Shown in pieces: positions 40,319 through 49,527 of a DNA stretch of 64,000 nucleotides; position 1 is the stretch's first letter, and each line of letters starts with the position of its first letter. The notes under the pieces are model-generated. The model ran no database searches. It was not told the origin of the DNA and saw only the letters and a list, made by a program, of their open reading frames with translations. Source of the DNA: Pyrodictiaceae archaeon. Its GTDB lineage: Archaea; Thermoproteota; Thermoprotei_A; Sulfolobales; Pyrodictiaceae. The position numbers and the translations under genes are program-made. The stretch is taken from contig JALVSY010000007.1 of assembly GCA_027036135.1 (NCBI GenBank), positions 500,880 to 564,879 on the forward strand, read 5' to 3'.

Positions 40319-41050
40319 CGCTTCGGGCAATGAGTATCTACAAGAGCTTCGGCGACCGCCTCGTCCTCAGCGGCGTTAGCATAGAGGCTTACAGGGGGGA
40401 AGTAGTGGCTATTGTTGGGCCCAATGGTAGCGGGAAGACAACACTGCTACGAATAATAGCTGGGCTCGAGAAACCCGACAAGGGCCGAGTAGATCTCCGT
40501 GGCAGAGCTCTTCTTGTTTTCCAGGAGAACCTCCTGCTTCCCTGGAAAAAGCTAAGAGACAACATAGCCCTAGGTCTTGTCTATGCTGGGCTGCCTCGCA
40601 GGGAAATAGAGAGGAGGGTGAGCGAGGCAGCTAGGCTACTAGGACTTACAGAGTATCTTGACAAGTATCCTTGGCAGGTAAGCGGGGGGCACTGCGAGAA
40701 AAGCCGCGATAGCGAGGATACTCGTTCTTGACCCTGATATCCTTCTCTTAGATGAGCCACTAGCAGGCCTCGATACTAGGACGCGGCGCGCATTACTGGA
40801 GAGAATCGTGACAATAGCGCACGAGAGGGGCAAGACAGTGATACTTGTCGACCACAGTGTTGAGGCTGTGGCGCCCTACGCTGACAGGATATACATTATG
40901 AGCTACCCGCCTACACGGGTAGAAGCGAGCATTGACTTAAGAAAAACCGAGCCGGGGAAACGCCTCTCCCTAGTATATAGTATCTTGAGCGAGCTAGGCC
41001 GTAGAGAAGCCCTGGGCGCTACCCGGGGAGAGCCTGGGACGGGTACGTAG
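40300..41050 (+). pseudogene. ABC transporter ATPase, frameshifted in a G6 run inside the signature motif
   Basis: IVGPNGSGKTTLLRIIAGL...YPWQVSGG / TARKAAIARILVLDPDILLLDEPLAGLDTRTRRALL...; run at 40684-40689. Confidence 0.85.
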
Positions 41051-41275
41051 TCTCCGCCTATGGCGGGGCACTTGCTCCTTTACGTACACGGCGAGGTAGG
41101 CGTGAACAAGCCCGGCCAGCTGGGAGGCCTTCTCGGGCTCGTCTCGTAAGAGCTCGTAGAAGTCCTTACCGTGCCTCTTGGCCGAGAGAGCTGTGAGCAC
41201 GGAGTAGTTACCCGCGCCTATCCTCTGCGTACACGGTTTTTTGCATAGAAGGGGCCTTGTACCGAGACTTATCAC
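40994..41275 (-). CDS. Possible small protein
   Basis: RIGAGNYSVLTALSAKRHGKDFYELLRDEPEKASQLAGLVHAYLAVYVKEQV looks coding; 3' end overlaps ABC gene. Confidence 0.35.
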   Translation of the reverse strand: MISLGTRPLLCKKPCTQRIGAGNYSVLTALSAKRHGKDFYELLRDEPEKASQLAGLVHAYLAVYVKEQVPRHRRRLRTRPRLSPGSAQGFSTA

Positions 41276-41466
41276 CCCTTAGGAGTAGCCAAGAGGCCAT
41301 GAAGGGGTATTACTGTTCTTAAGTGTTTTCCTAATACCTTTTCCCGTGTTATGGAGTGTTATTCCCGGAACCGTACCATATATAGTTGCTAGGCGCCCAG
41401 AACCGATGACTGGGGGACGGGATCAGCACCACTCCCTGCGAGTAATACTGTGGAGAAGGAGAGGCC

Positions 41467-42927
41467 TTGCCTGCTCCCCGAAGCCTAAGAGAGTACCTAG
41501 ACAAGCTAGAGCAGGAAAATATGCTGAGGAAGATAAGTACACCTCTAAGCCCGGTTCTCGAGATACCAGCTGTGCTCCGCCATGCTATGAGGGCTCGTGG
41601 CCCCGCCCTGCTCTTCACGAACGTGAAGGGCTATCCTGGGTGGAGGGTAGCTGGCAACCTCTTCGGCTCCCTTGAGAGGGTAAAGCTAGCCCTGGGGACA
41701 GAGAGGCTTGAGGAGATAGGTGAGAGACTAGTCTCGTTTGCCTGGAACCCGCCACCCTTGGGGCTTGGGGAGAAGATCCGGGGACTTCGCCAAGTACTCG
41801 ATATGGCCCGCTATGCTCCTCGTAAGACAAGGAGGGCTGGTTTCGAGGAAAACGTGCTAGAGAGCGACGAGGCGGTGCTAGATAAACTACCGTTGTTCAA
41901 GACCTGGCCGCGTGACGGGGGCCGCTACATAACCTTTGGCCAAGTATACGTGAGGGATCCCGAGACTGGTGTCACTAATATAGGCGTGTACAGGGTCATG
42001 GAGAAGGCCCCCCGCGAGGCAGTTATTCACTGGCAGCTCCACAAGAGGGGGAGACATGCCTACCTATCGGCGCTGGAGAAGGGGGAGCCCCTGCCAGTAG
42101 CCATTGTTATCGGGGCTGAGCCAGCAGCGATGCTCGTAGGAGTCATGCCTATTCCTTACCCGCTTGATAAGCTCTTATTCGCTGGGATAATGGCTGGCCG
42201 CGGCATAGAGGTCTACGAGCTGCCTAGCGGCTTGCTGGTCCCGGCCTCCGCAGAGATAGTAGTGGAGGGAGTGATTGAGCCCGGCAGGGAGTCAGAGGAG
42301 GGCCCCTTCGGCGATCACTGGGGCTACTACGATAAACCCGTTCACCGCTTCCCGGTTATGCGTATTGAGAGGATATGGGTGAGAAGGAACCCAGTCTACG
42401 TTGGAACCGTTGTCGGCAAGCCGGTCATGGAGGACGCGTATATAGGTAAGGCTGTTGAGAGGATATTTCTCCCTGTTCTCCGAACCCTTCTCCCAGAGAT
42501 AGTCGATATAAACTTCCCGGTGCACGGCATGTTCCAGGGCCTAGCAATAGTCTCTATAAGGAAGACCTACCCGGGCCAGGCAAAGAAAGTAATGATGGCG
42601 CTATGGGGCCTCGGCCAGACCTCCCTAACAAAGATAATCATAGTCGTTGACCACGACATCGATGTCCACGACATGGACCAGGTAATATGGGCGGTCTCGG
42701 CCAATGTTGATCCTCAGAGAGACGTAGTAGTGGTTCCTGGCACGCATACAGACCACCTTGACCCCGCGACGCCGGTTCCTGGCTATGGTAGCAAGCTCGG
42801 GATAGACGCTACGCGTAAACTACCAGAGGAGAATAACTGGCAAGAATGGCCAGAGGAGCTAGAGGAGCCACCCGAGCTAGCCAAGCTCGCGGAGACGGTG
42901 CTGCGGAGAGAAGGGGTGCTGCAATGA
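41467..42927 (+). CDS. UbiD-family decarboxylase
   Basis: REYLDKLEQENMLRKIS; PALLFTNVKGYPGWRVAGNLFGS; EGPFGDHWGYYDKP; VVDHDIDVHDMDQVIWA. Confidence 0.94.
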   Translation: MPAPRSLREYLDKLEQENMLRKISTPLSPVLEIPAVLRHAMRARGPALLFTNVKGYPGWRVAGNLFGSLERVKLALGTERLEEIGERLVSFAWNPPPLGLGEKIRGLRQVLDMARYAPRKTRRAGFEENVLESDEAVLDKLPLFKTWPRDGGRYITFGQVYVRDPETGVTNIGVYRVMEKAPREAVIHWQLHKRGRHAYLSALEKGEPLPVAIVIGAEPAAMLVGVMPIPYPLDKLLFAGIMAGRGIEVYELPSGLLVPASAEIVVEGVIEPGRESEEGPFGDHWGYYDKPVHRFPVMRIERIWVRRNPVYVGTVVGKPVMEDAYIGKAVERIFLPVLRTLLPEIVDINFPVHGMFQGLAIVSIRKTYPGQAKKVMMALWGLGQTSLTKIIIVVDHDIDVHDMDQVIWAVSANVDPQRDVVVVPGTHTDHLDPATPVPGYGSKLGIDATRKLPEENNWQEWPEELEEPPELAKLAETVLRREGVLQ

Positions 42928-43847
42928 CAGAGGCTAAGCCCTACTGGGACCCAGGGAGGGTATCGCGCTATACCCGGTTCTCTGCCCTAATGCGCCTAGT
43001 ACGCATAGAGCACACCTTGTTCAGCCTCCCCTTCGCCTATGCTGGCGCAGTCCTAGCCTACGCGGCGGGGCTTGGATGGTGGCAAGCACTCTGGATAGGC
43101 CTCGCGGTCCTCGGGCTCCGGACAGCCGCTATGAGCTTCAACAACATAGCCGACCTAGACATTGACCGGCTTAATCCCCGCACAGCTAAGCGCCCCCTCG
43201 TAACCGGGGCTGTTAGGCTACGCGACGCCTGGCTCCTCGTGATAATCGGTAGCCTGCTCTACTACGCCTCGGCAGCGGCTCTGAACAGGTACGCGCTCGT
43301 CCTTAGCCCAGTACTATGGCTACTAGCCATGACGTATCCCTATGCTAAGCGGGTTCACTGGCTCCCACACATCCACCTAGGCCTAGTACTTGGATTCGTT
43401 GTGTTCGGCGGCGCAGTCGCGACCTATGGCGCGGTGGCGAGGAGCCTCGGCGATGTCCTCGCCCACATTCCGTGGGTCTATGTTGTCGCTGTTGCTCTCT
43501 GGGTGGCTGGCTTCGACACCTACTACGCAATAATGGACATGGACTTCGACAAGAGGATGGGGCTCGGAAGCATACCGGCAAGACTTGGCGCGAGAGGGGC
43601 TCTCTGGGCTAGCCGAGTAATGCACCTAGTCACAGCAGTGCTACTAGTAGCGAGTATACCACTATACCGCCTAGGAGCGATAGGCGCAGCAGGCATAGCG
43701 ATCGGCGTACTGCTCCTCATGTACCAGCACGTTCTCCTAGCACGCGGAGGCCTAGAAGCAATACCTAGGGCCTTTAACACGAACCTTGCCCTGGGCCTCG
43801 TGATAGGCCTGAGCGTGCTCATTGATAAGCTACTACTAATTCTCTAG
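42924..43847 (+). CDS. UbiA-family prenyltransferase
   Basis: RIEHTLFSLPFAYAGAVLA; FNNIADLDIDRLNPRTAKRPL; DTYYAIMDMDFDKRMGLGSIPARLG; ATGA overlap with ubiD. Confidence 0.94.
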   Translation: MTEAKPYWDPGRVSRYTRFSALMRLVRIEHTLFSLPFAYAGAVLAYAAGLGWWQALWIGLAVLGLRTAAMSFNNIADLDIDRLNPRTAKRPLVTGAVRLRDAWLLVIIGSLLYYASAAALNRYALVLSPVLWLLAMTYPYAKRVHWLPHIHLGLVLGFVVFGGAVATYGAVARSLGDVLAHIPWVYVVAVALWVAGFDTYYAIMDMDFDKRMGLGSIPARLGARGALWASRVMHLVTAVLLVASIPLYRLGAIGAAGIAIGVLLLMYQHVLLARGGLEAIPRAFNTNLALGLVIGLSVLIDKLLLIL

Positions 43848-43893
43848 CTCAACGACATCCAGCTATATTAGGCAAGGGCTCCTCTTCTAACAA

Positions 43894-45024
43894 GTGCCCG
43901 GGATAAGCACCTTGGCGGATCCTCGTGCATCTAGGCTGGCTCGCCTCATAGCAGAGTACTGTGTCTCCATAAGGAAGGGTGATGAGGTAGTAATAAACGC
44001 GGGGCTAGAGGCGCTCCCGCTAGTGAGAGAAGTATACAGAGAAGTCGTTACACGTGGTGGCTATCCGCTCCTAGTGAACCTGGGCGATGAGGTACTGGAT
44101 GAGATAATGTATCGCTACGCGCCCGACGATGTATTGGAGCACGTTAGCCCGGTAGAGGAGGAGCTAGTCAAGCGCATAGACGTGACGATAAACATACTGG
44201 CGCCGAGCCACACAAAGCACCTCACCGGCGTAAACCCTGAGAGAATAGCGAAGAGGAGCAAGGCGAGATTCAACCTAACAAGGATATTCATGGAGAGAAG
44301 CGCTAAGGGGGAGCTACGCTGGACAATAGCGCCTTACCCGACCCGGGCTCTCGCACAGGAAGCAGGTATGAGTATCCTTGAGTACGAGGAATTCGTCTAC
44401 CACGCGACAATGGTTGACCGAGAGGACCCTGTCAAGGCCTGGCAGGAGCAAGCAAAGTGGCAGCAGCGCATAGCGGACTTCCTAAACCGGGTGCACGAGC
44501 TACGCTACCAGGGCCCAGGCATAGACTTCTACATAAGAGTTGATGGCAGGAAGTGGATAAACGATGATGGTCGCTACAATATGCCGGGAGGAGAGGTCTT
44601 CACAGGGCCAATAGAGGATAGTGCAGAGGGCTACATAGAGTTCGACTACCCAGCTATATGGAGAGGCCACGAGGTGGAGGGCGTCAAGCTAGTATTCAAG
44701 AAAGGCGTCGTTGTGGAAGCCCATGCCCGCCGCGGAGAGGACTTCCTCCGCAAAATGCTCGAGACAGACGAGGGGGCAAAGAGGCTAGGAGAGCTAGCAT
44801 TCGGCCTAAACTACAACATAACAAGATTCACTAAGGAGATACTATTCGATGAGAAAATAGGCGGAACAATGCACATTGCCCTTGGAGCATCCTATCCAGA
44901 GACAGGTGGAAAGAACCAGTCAAGCATACACTGGGATATGATAAAGAGCCTACGAAGCCACAAAGTCTACGCAGACGGCGACCTAATATATGAGAACGGC
45001 AAATTCATCGAGGACGTTATATAG
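43894..45024 (+). CDS. Aminopeptidase, M29 (thermophilic metalloprotease) family
   Basis: RLARLIAEYCVSIRKGDEVVINAG; NYNITRFTKEILFDEKIGGTMHIALGASYPETGGKNQSSIHWDMI. Confidence 0.93.
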   Translation: MPGISTLADPRASRLARLIAEYCVSIRKGDEVVINAGLEALPLVREVYREVVTRGGYPLLVNLGDEVLDEIMYRYAPDDVLEHVSPVEEELVKRIDVTINILAPSHTKHLTGVNPERIAKRSKARFNLTRIFMERSAKGELRWTIAPYPTRALAQEAGMSILEYEEFVYHATMVDREDPVKAWQEQAKWQQRIADFLNRVHELRYQGPGIDFYIRVDGRKWINDDGRYNMPGGEVFTGPIEDSAEGYIEFDYPAIWRGHEVEGVKLVFKKGVVVEAHARRGEDFLRKMLETDEGAKRLGELAFGLNYNITRFTKEILFDEKIGGTMHIALGASYPETGGKNQSSIHWDMIKSLRSHKVYADGDLIYENGKFIEDVI

Positions 45025-45290
45025 TCTTGTTAACTAAAAAATCTTTATAAATAACAACACTTTTCTTTCCTTCTTAAGGCCTCTAACCCCATATATTTCT
45101 GGCCTAGGGGGCTCAGAGAAAGCGTTATCAAGGAAGGACATGGCTTCAGTAAACACGTAGCCTAGCACTATCCCATGAATGGCCCCGGACGCGGCTACTG
45201 GTTCCCGGGGCTCCACTAGCTACAGCTTACCCGTCCCGGCCACGTGGCTGGCTAATGATTGGTAATACTCATGAAGGTGTACTATAGGAG

Positions 45291-46091
45291 GTGAGAGGAA
45301 TGTCGGCTATAAAGGTGTCACAAAGCCTTATAGAGAAGTATATAGAGAGTTCTCCCCTCTTGCTTAAGGCCTATAGATTGCTTGAGGAGGATGAGGAGGT
45401 CAACGAGTTACTAAGGGTTAGTAACATAATGGCTGTTGGTAGGCTAAAGTACAATGATCATGGCATTGTACATGCAAGGATAGTATCTGGTACAGCTCTT
45501 CACCTCCTCGACCTCTTGGTGAAGGCTGGTAGGGAGCCATCAACCCTTCGCGACGGTACCGCTAAGAGCATGGATGATGTAAGGCTCATAGTGTTGTTCT
45601 CTGCTTATCTACACGATATTGGCAATTCTGTCCACAGAACGTTTCACGAGTACCTCGGCGCCCTCCTCGCCAAGGATATACTGAATAGGTTGTTACCTGA
45701 GCTGGGTATCCGTGGTAGGAGACTCTATGATATAAGACAAGAGGTCATGCACACGATATTCGCTACAGAGTACAATACTCGCTGCTTAACAATGGAGTGC
45801 GGCATAGTAAAGATAAGCGATGGACTGGACATGGCTGAGGGAAGAGCCCGCGTACCATACAAGATGGGCAAGCTCGATATGCACGCAGTCTCAGCGATAA
45901 GCATTAAGAAGGTAGAGGTTGAGCCCGGAGAGAAGCCAATAAAGATAACAGTGTATATGAGCGATATGGCTGGCCTCTTCCAGGTAGAACAGGTATTAAT
46001 GCCCAAGATAGTGACTAGCTCAATAGACGGCGACGTAGAGGTATACATAAACGTGGATGGCAAGACCCGGAAATACTATCCCAAGGACTAA
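45291..46091 (+). CDS. HD-domain phosphohydrolase
   Basis: NDHGIVHARIVSGTALHLLDLL; LIVLFSAYLHDIGNSVHRTFHE. Confidence 0.85.
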   Translation: MRGMSAIKVSQSLIEKYIESSPLLLKAYRLLEEDEEVNELLRVSNIMAVGRLKYNDHGIVHARIVSGTALHLLDLLVKAGREPSTLRDGTAKSMDDVRLIVLFSAYLHDIGNSVHRTFHEYLGALLAKDILNRLLPELGIRGRRLYDIRQEVMHTIFATEYNTRCLTMECGIVKISDGLDMAEGRARVPYKMGKLDMHAVSAISIKKVEVEPGEKPIKITVYMSDMAGLFQVEQVLMPKIVTSSIDGDVEVYINVDGKTRKYYPKD

Positions 46092-46147
46092 GCTCCCCAC
46101 CACCAACACCTAGCTCTCTGAAGGAACAACAGCTGGTACAAGGGGCT

Positions 46148-46831
46148 ATGAAGAAGCTCAGAATAGTCCTGGTAGAGTCGCCGCTTGAGCTAGTACCCCG
46201 GGAGATATGGAGTCATCCACAGGTAAGGAGATATGCTAAGCGATTCGAGATAGAGCCAGGCGAGACCCTGCTAGACAAGACCTACCATTATTACGCTATG
46301 GCCGGGCTAGAGGAGAAATGGAAGCGCGGTAGACCCGACATAGTGCACTTCTCCCTACTCCTGCTACAGGATAGCCTGCTCAACCAGAGAGGCCTCCTAG
46401 AGACCTATGTACACGTGAGGGATGGACGTGTCTACTACGTTAGGCCCGAGACCAGGCTACCAAAACACTACGATAGGTTCAAGGGGCTCATGGCCCAGCT
46501 ACTAATCCACGACAAGCTCCCACCCGGTAGCGAGGAGCCACTCATAGAGAAAACCGCTGATAACCTAGAGGAGCTAACGAGACGCCTAGGAGGCCTCATA
46601 CTACTCTGGGAGAGAGGCGAGCCAAAGCCCCTCAGCCACATAGTAGAAGAGGCAATTCAGGAAGAACTCCCCATAGGCGTGGGGATGTTCCCGCGAGGAG
46701 ACTTCAGCAAGAAAGCGCTCAGGCTCGCCACGCGCAGGTACCGGCTAAGGGTAAACATGTCCCTCAAGGCATGGAGTGTGCTCCACTACGTCCTCTGCGA
46801 GGCAGAGAAGCAACTAGGAATAAGGCTATGA
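46148..46831 (+). CDS. nep1: rRNA pseudouridine N1-methyltransferase Nep1/Emg1
   Basis: LRIVLVESPLELVPREIWSHPQV; LLDKTYHYYAM; GRPDIVHFSLLLLQDSLLNQRG; RLPKHYDRFKGLM. Confidence 0.93.
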   Translation: MKKLRIVLVESPLELVPREIWSHPQVRRYAKRFEIEPGETLLDKTYHYYAMAGLEEKWKRGRPDIVHFSLLLLQDSLLNQRGLLETYVHVRDGRVYYVRPETRLPKHYDRFKGLMAQLLIHDKLPPGSEEPLIEKTADNLEELTRRLGGLILLWERGEPKPLSHIVEEAIQEELPIGVGMFPRGDFSKKALRLATRRYRLRVNMSLKAWSVLHYVLCEAEKQLGIRL

Positions 46832-46852
46832 CAGAGACAATAAGGAACCCAG

Positions 46853-47080
46853 TTATACAACGACAGGTATCCGGGCCCTTCTCAGCAGCTCGCGGAACTC
46901 TTCCAGGGAGAGGCCAGCGAGCCTAGCAGCAGTTCTTATATCGCCCTTCTCTATGTAGTATTTGAGTGCTTCTTTTATCCTTGGTGGCTGCTTCTCTATG
47001 AAGTCCCAGTCGGCCATACTCCTCCTAATCCTCCTAGCTTCTTCCTCTTCCTCGAGAATTTCTGCTAGCTCTGCTTGCAT
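46853..47080 (-). CDS. UPF0175-like short antitoxin, copy B
   Basis: EARRIRRSMADWDFIEKQPPRIKEALKYYIEKGDIRTAARLAGLSLEEFRELLRRARIPVVV. Confidence 0.7.
   Translation of the reverse strand: MQAELAEILEEEEEARRIRRSMADWDFIEKQPPRIKEALKYYIEKGDIRTAARLAGLSLEEFRELLRRARIPVVV
46948..47038. repeat. 91-bp exact direct repeat, copy 1 (pairs with 47713-47803)
   Basis: Base-by-base identical tctctatgtagtatttgagtgc...cctcctagc. Confidence 0.9.
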
Positions 47081-47628
47081 AGCTTCTCTACCTCCTCTAC
47101 TGCTTTGTTTAGCGCCTTAGAGGGGAATATGTGTAGCGTATCATTGCTATACTCGTCGAAAATGCTGCGAGGGTTATCGCAATCCGGTCGTAGTATTCCT
47201 CGCTTTGTTGCCTCCAGGAGTATCTCTAATGCCCTCCACACCTTTACGCCTCTTAATTCTCGTAGAAGCCGTGGCGCTAATAGGGCTGCACGATTCTCGG
47301 TCAATACTATGTAGCCTCTCCTTCTTCCAATAACTAGGCATAGGGCCTCCGGGAGATCCATTGACGGCATTTGTGGGTGGAGGTGGCTCAGCTCGATGAG
47401 TCTACGCGCTTCCTCGATCTCGTCGGGCGAGGGTGTGTAGAGTGCTAGGGCTCCCTGTGCAAGCCCATGCGCAATCCATGCTATTGTGTTTTCGGATTTA
47501 ACCTCGTTCAGTACCTGCTCCGGGACGAATACTGCACGGAAGAGTTGGAAGAGAATGTCTCTACGCCTATAGCGGGCCCAGTCTATAAGGAAGCAAGTAT
47601 CTGCTATCGCGAACATGTTACGCGACAT
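47065..47628 (-). CDS. PIN-like (DUF3368-type) toxin
   Basis: AIADTCFLIDWARYRRRDILFQLFRAVFVPEQVLNEV...MDLPEALCLVIGRRRGYIVLTENRAAL. Confidence 0.8.
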   Translation of the reverse strand: MSRNMFAIADTCFLIDWARYRRRDILFQLFRAVFVPEQVLNEVKSENTIAWIAHGLAQGALALYTPSPDEIEEARRLIELSHLHPQMPSMDLPEALCLVIGRRRGYIVLTENRAALLAPRLLRELRGVKVWRALEILLEATKRGILRPDCDNPRSIFDEYSNDTLHIFPSKALNKAVEEVEKLCKQS

Positions 47629-47845
47629 TAGGTATCCTCGCCTTTATGCGTAGCTCGTTGAACTCCTCTATGGTCAGGCCAGCTATGCGGGATGCTACGT
47701 AGAGATCACCGGTCTCTATGTAGTATTTGAGTGCTTCTTTTATCCTTGGTGGCTGCTTCTCTATGAAGTCCCAGTCGGCCATACTCCTCCTAATCCTCCT
47801 AGCCTCCTCGGCGCTAACCACGTAGACGTTCTCTGAAGCAGACAC
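47618..47845 (-). CDS. UPF0175-like short antitoxin, copy A
   Basis: EARRIRRSMADWDFIEKQPPRIKEALKYYIETGDLYVASRIAGLTIEEFNELRIKARIPNVA. Confidence 0.7.
   Translation of the reverse strand: MSASENVYVVSAEEARRIRRSMADWDFIEKQPPRIKEALKYYIETGDLYVASRIAGLTIEEFNELRIKARIPNVA
47713..47803. repeat. 91-bp exact direct repeat, copy 2
   Basis: Identical to 46948-47038. Confidence 0.9.
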
Positions 47846-47957
47846 GCTTGCCCCCTAACTTGTTTAAGAACCTTGTAGCGGGTTTTAGCCTTATAGCGGA
47901 AAAGGAAGGAGCCATGCTCTGCTTGGGCATCGCTGTGGTTTACTAGGTTCTTGTATG

Positions 47958-48977
47958 CTATGGCCTTAGTCTGGGTACTCTCGTGGCTAGCTCGGAAAGA
48001 ATAGCCTCGCCGACCTCTCTCGTTGAGTGGTTCCCGCCTAGGTCGGGTGTCGTCATCCTCTTCCCCCATATCACCTTTTCTATTGACTCGCTGAGCGCCT
48101 CAGCAATGACCAGTAGTTCTTGGTCGCCATGCTCTTGGCCGAGGTATTCTAGGAGGTACTGTGTAGCTCTTAGAGCCGATACGGGGTTAGCTATCCCCTT
48201 ACCAGCTATATCCATGCCTGTTCCATGGATGGGCTCGAATAGTGCTCCTCTCTCCCCGAGCTGTGCGGAGGCGAACAAGCCTATGCTGCCAGCAATGGCT
48301 GCTGCTATATCGCTCAGTATGTCTCCGTACTGGTTGAGCGCGACAAGCACGCCGAGCCCACTAGGGTTCTTGACAATATGGTAGGCAGCGCTATCGACCA
48401 GCAAGTCCGTGGCCTCTACGCCGGGGTAGTTTCTCGCAGTGTTGTAGAACTCTTCGAGGAATAATCCATCAGTTGCACGGAGAACAGTAGCCTTATGTAC
48501 AGCTATTACCCTTTTATACCCTAGTCTCTTTGCCTGCTCGAACCCGGTCCTAGCTATTCTCCGTGCAGCTCTCCGCGTAACAATCTTCAGCGCTACAGCA
48601 ACGTCGCCGAACACGCCCTCGACTCCAGAGTATATTCCTTCGGAGCTCTCACGCACAATTACTAGGTGTGTGTTCTCTGTCTCGAATCTCCGGATATCAG
48701 CGTAGATTCCTAGCAGTCTCCTTAGCTGGAGAGTTATGCTCCTATACCCGCCCCGGCTAGGGGTAGCCAATGGCCCCTTAATGACGGCGTCGGCGCTTAG
48801 CACTAGTTCCTCGAACTCACTTGGATAGGGCTGCCCCGTCTCCTTATAGTAGGCTAGCCCCGCCTCTACGCGGACAAGCTCTATGCTATCTATACCCGAG
48901 AGCAACTTCTCAGCGAAAACCATTATCTCGGGGCCGACACCGTCGCCGGGGATCAGTACTACACGGTACCGGGGCAT
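47958..48977 (-). CDS. Isocitrate/isopropylmalate dehydrogenase family (decarboxylating, likely NAD-type)
   Basis: VVLIPGDGVGPEIM; YRSITLQLRRLLGIYADIRR; DILSDIAAAIAGSIGL; HGTGMDIAGKGIANPVSAL. Confidence 0.92.
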   Translation of the reverse strand: MPRYRVVLIPGDGVGPEIMVFAEKLLSGIDSIELVRVEAGLAYYKETGQPYPSEFEELVLSADAVIKGPLATPSRGGYRSITLQLRRLLGIYADIRRFETENTHLVIVRESSEGIYSGVEGVFGDVAVALKIVTRRAARRIARTGFEQAKRLGYKRVIAVHKATVLRATDGLFLEEFYNTARNYPGVEATDLLVDSAAYHIVKNPSGLGVLVALNQYGDILSDIAAAIAGSIGLFASAQLGERGALFEPIHGTGMDIAGKGIANPVSALRATQYLLEYLGQEHGDQELLVIAEALSESIEKVIWGKRMTTPDLGGNHSTREVGEAILSELATRVPRLRP

Positions 48978-48983
48978 CGCTTC

Positions 48984-49496
48984 TCACCATGGTAGCCTCC
49001 CATGCCTCTTAACGTACTCAACGAGTCCGCCTGCCCTAAGTATGCTGAGCAACGGCTCCTCTAGCCCAGCGACTCGCTCCACGACGCCCCGTGTAACATT
49101 AGTCACTATGCCCTCCTCAATCCTGACCTCAACGATGTCTCCCTGCTCCGTGACATCGGGGACCCTCTTAGCAACTATGACGGGCAGCCCAGAGTTAATA
49201 GCATTCCTATAGAATATCCTGTGAAAGCTCTTAGCCATGACCGCCCCGATGTCAATCATTTTTAGTAGCCTAGCGGCGTGCTCCCTGCTACTTCCATAGC
49301 CAAAGCCCTCGCCAGCAACAATCACGTCACCGGGGCGCACCTTCTCGTAGAACCCGGGAATGACGTCAGCAAACACGTAGGGGAGCATGTCTTCTAAGCG
49401 CCCCATCTTACTATACTTGTACTTCCCGCTAATGATGTGATCCGTGGTAATGTTGTCTCCCAGGACCCATGCCCTGCCACGAACAACAAGGCTCAT
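48984..49496 (-). CDS. LeuD-type (de)hydratase small subunit
   Basis: RAWVLGDNITTDHIISGKYKY; VAGEGFGYGSSREHAARLLK; FYRNAINSGLPVIV. Confidence 0.93.
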   Translation of the reverse strand: MSLVVRGRAWVLGDNITTDHIISGKYKYSKMGRLEDMLPYVFADVIPGFYEKVRPGDVIVAGEGFGYGSSREHAARLLKMIDIGAVMAKSFHRIFYRNAINSGLPVIVAKRVPDVTEQGDIVEVRIEEGIVTNVTRGVVERVAGLEEPLLSILRAGGLVEYVKRHGRLPW

Positions 49497-49527
49497 AGCC
49501 TGCTCATCCCTAGGGCAATGATTGGTC

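Noticed and set aside
41346-41675. 109-aa ORF at the 5' end of ubiD
   Set aside because: Overlaps the conserved UbiD N-terminus in another frame and lacks a recognisable domain
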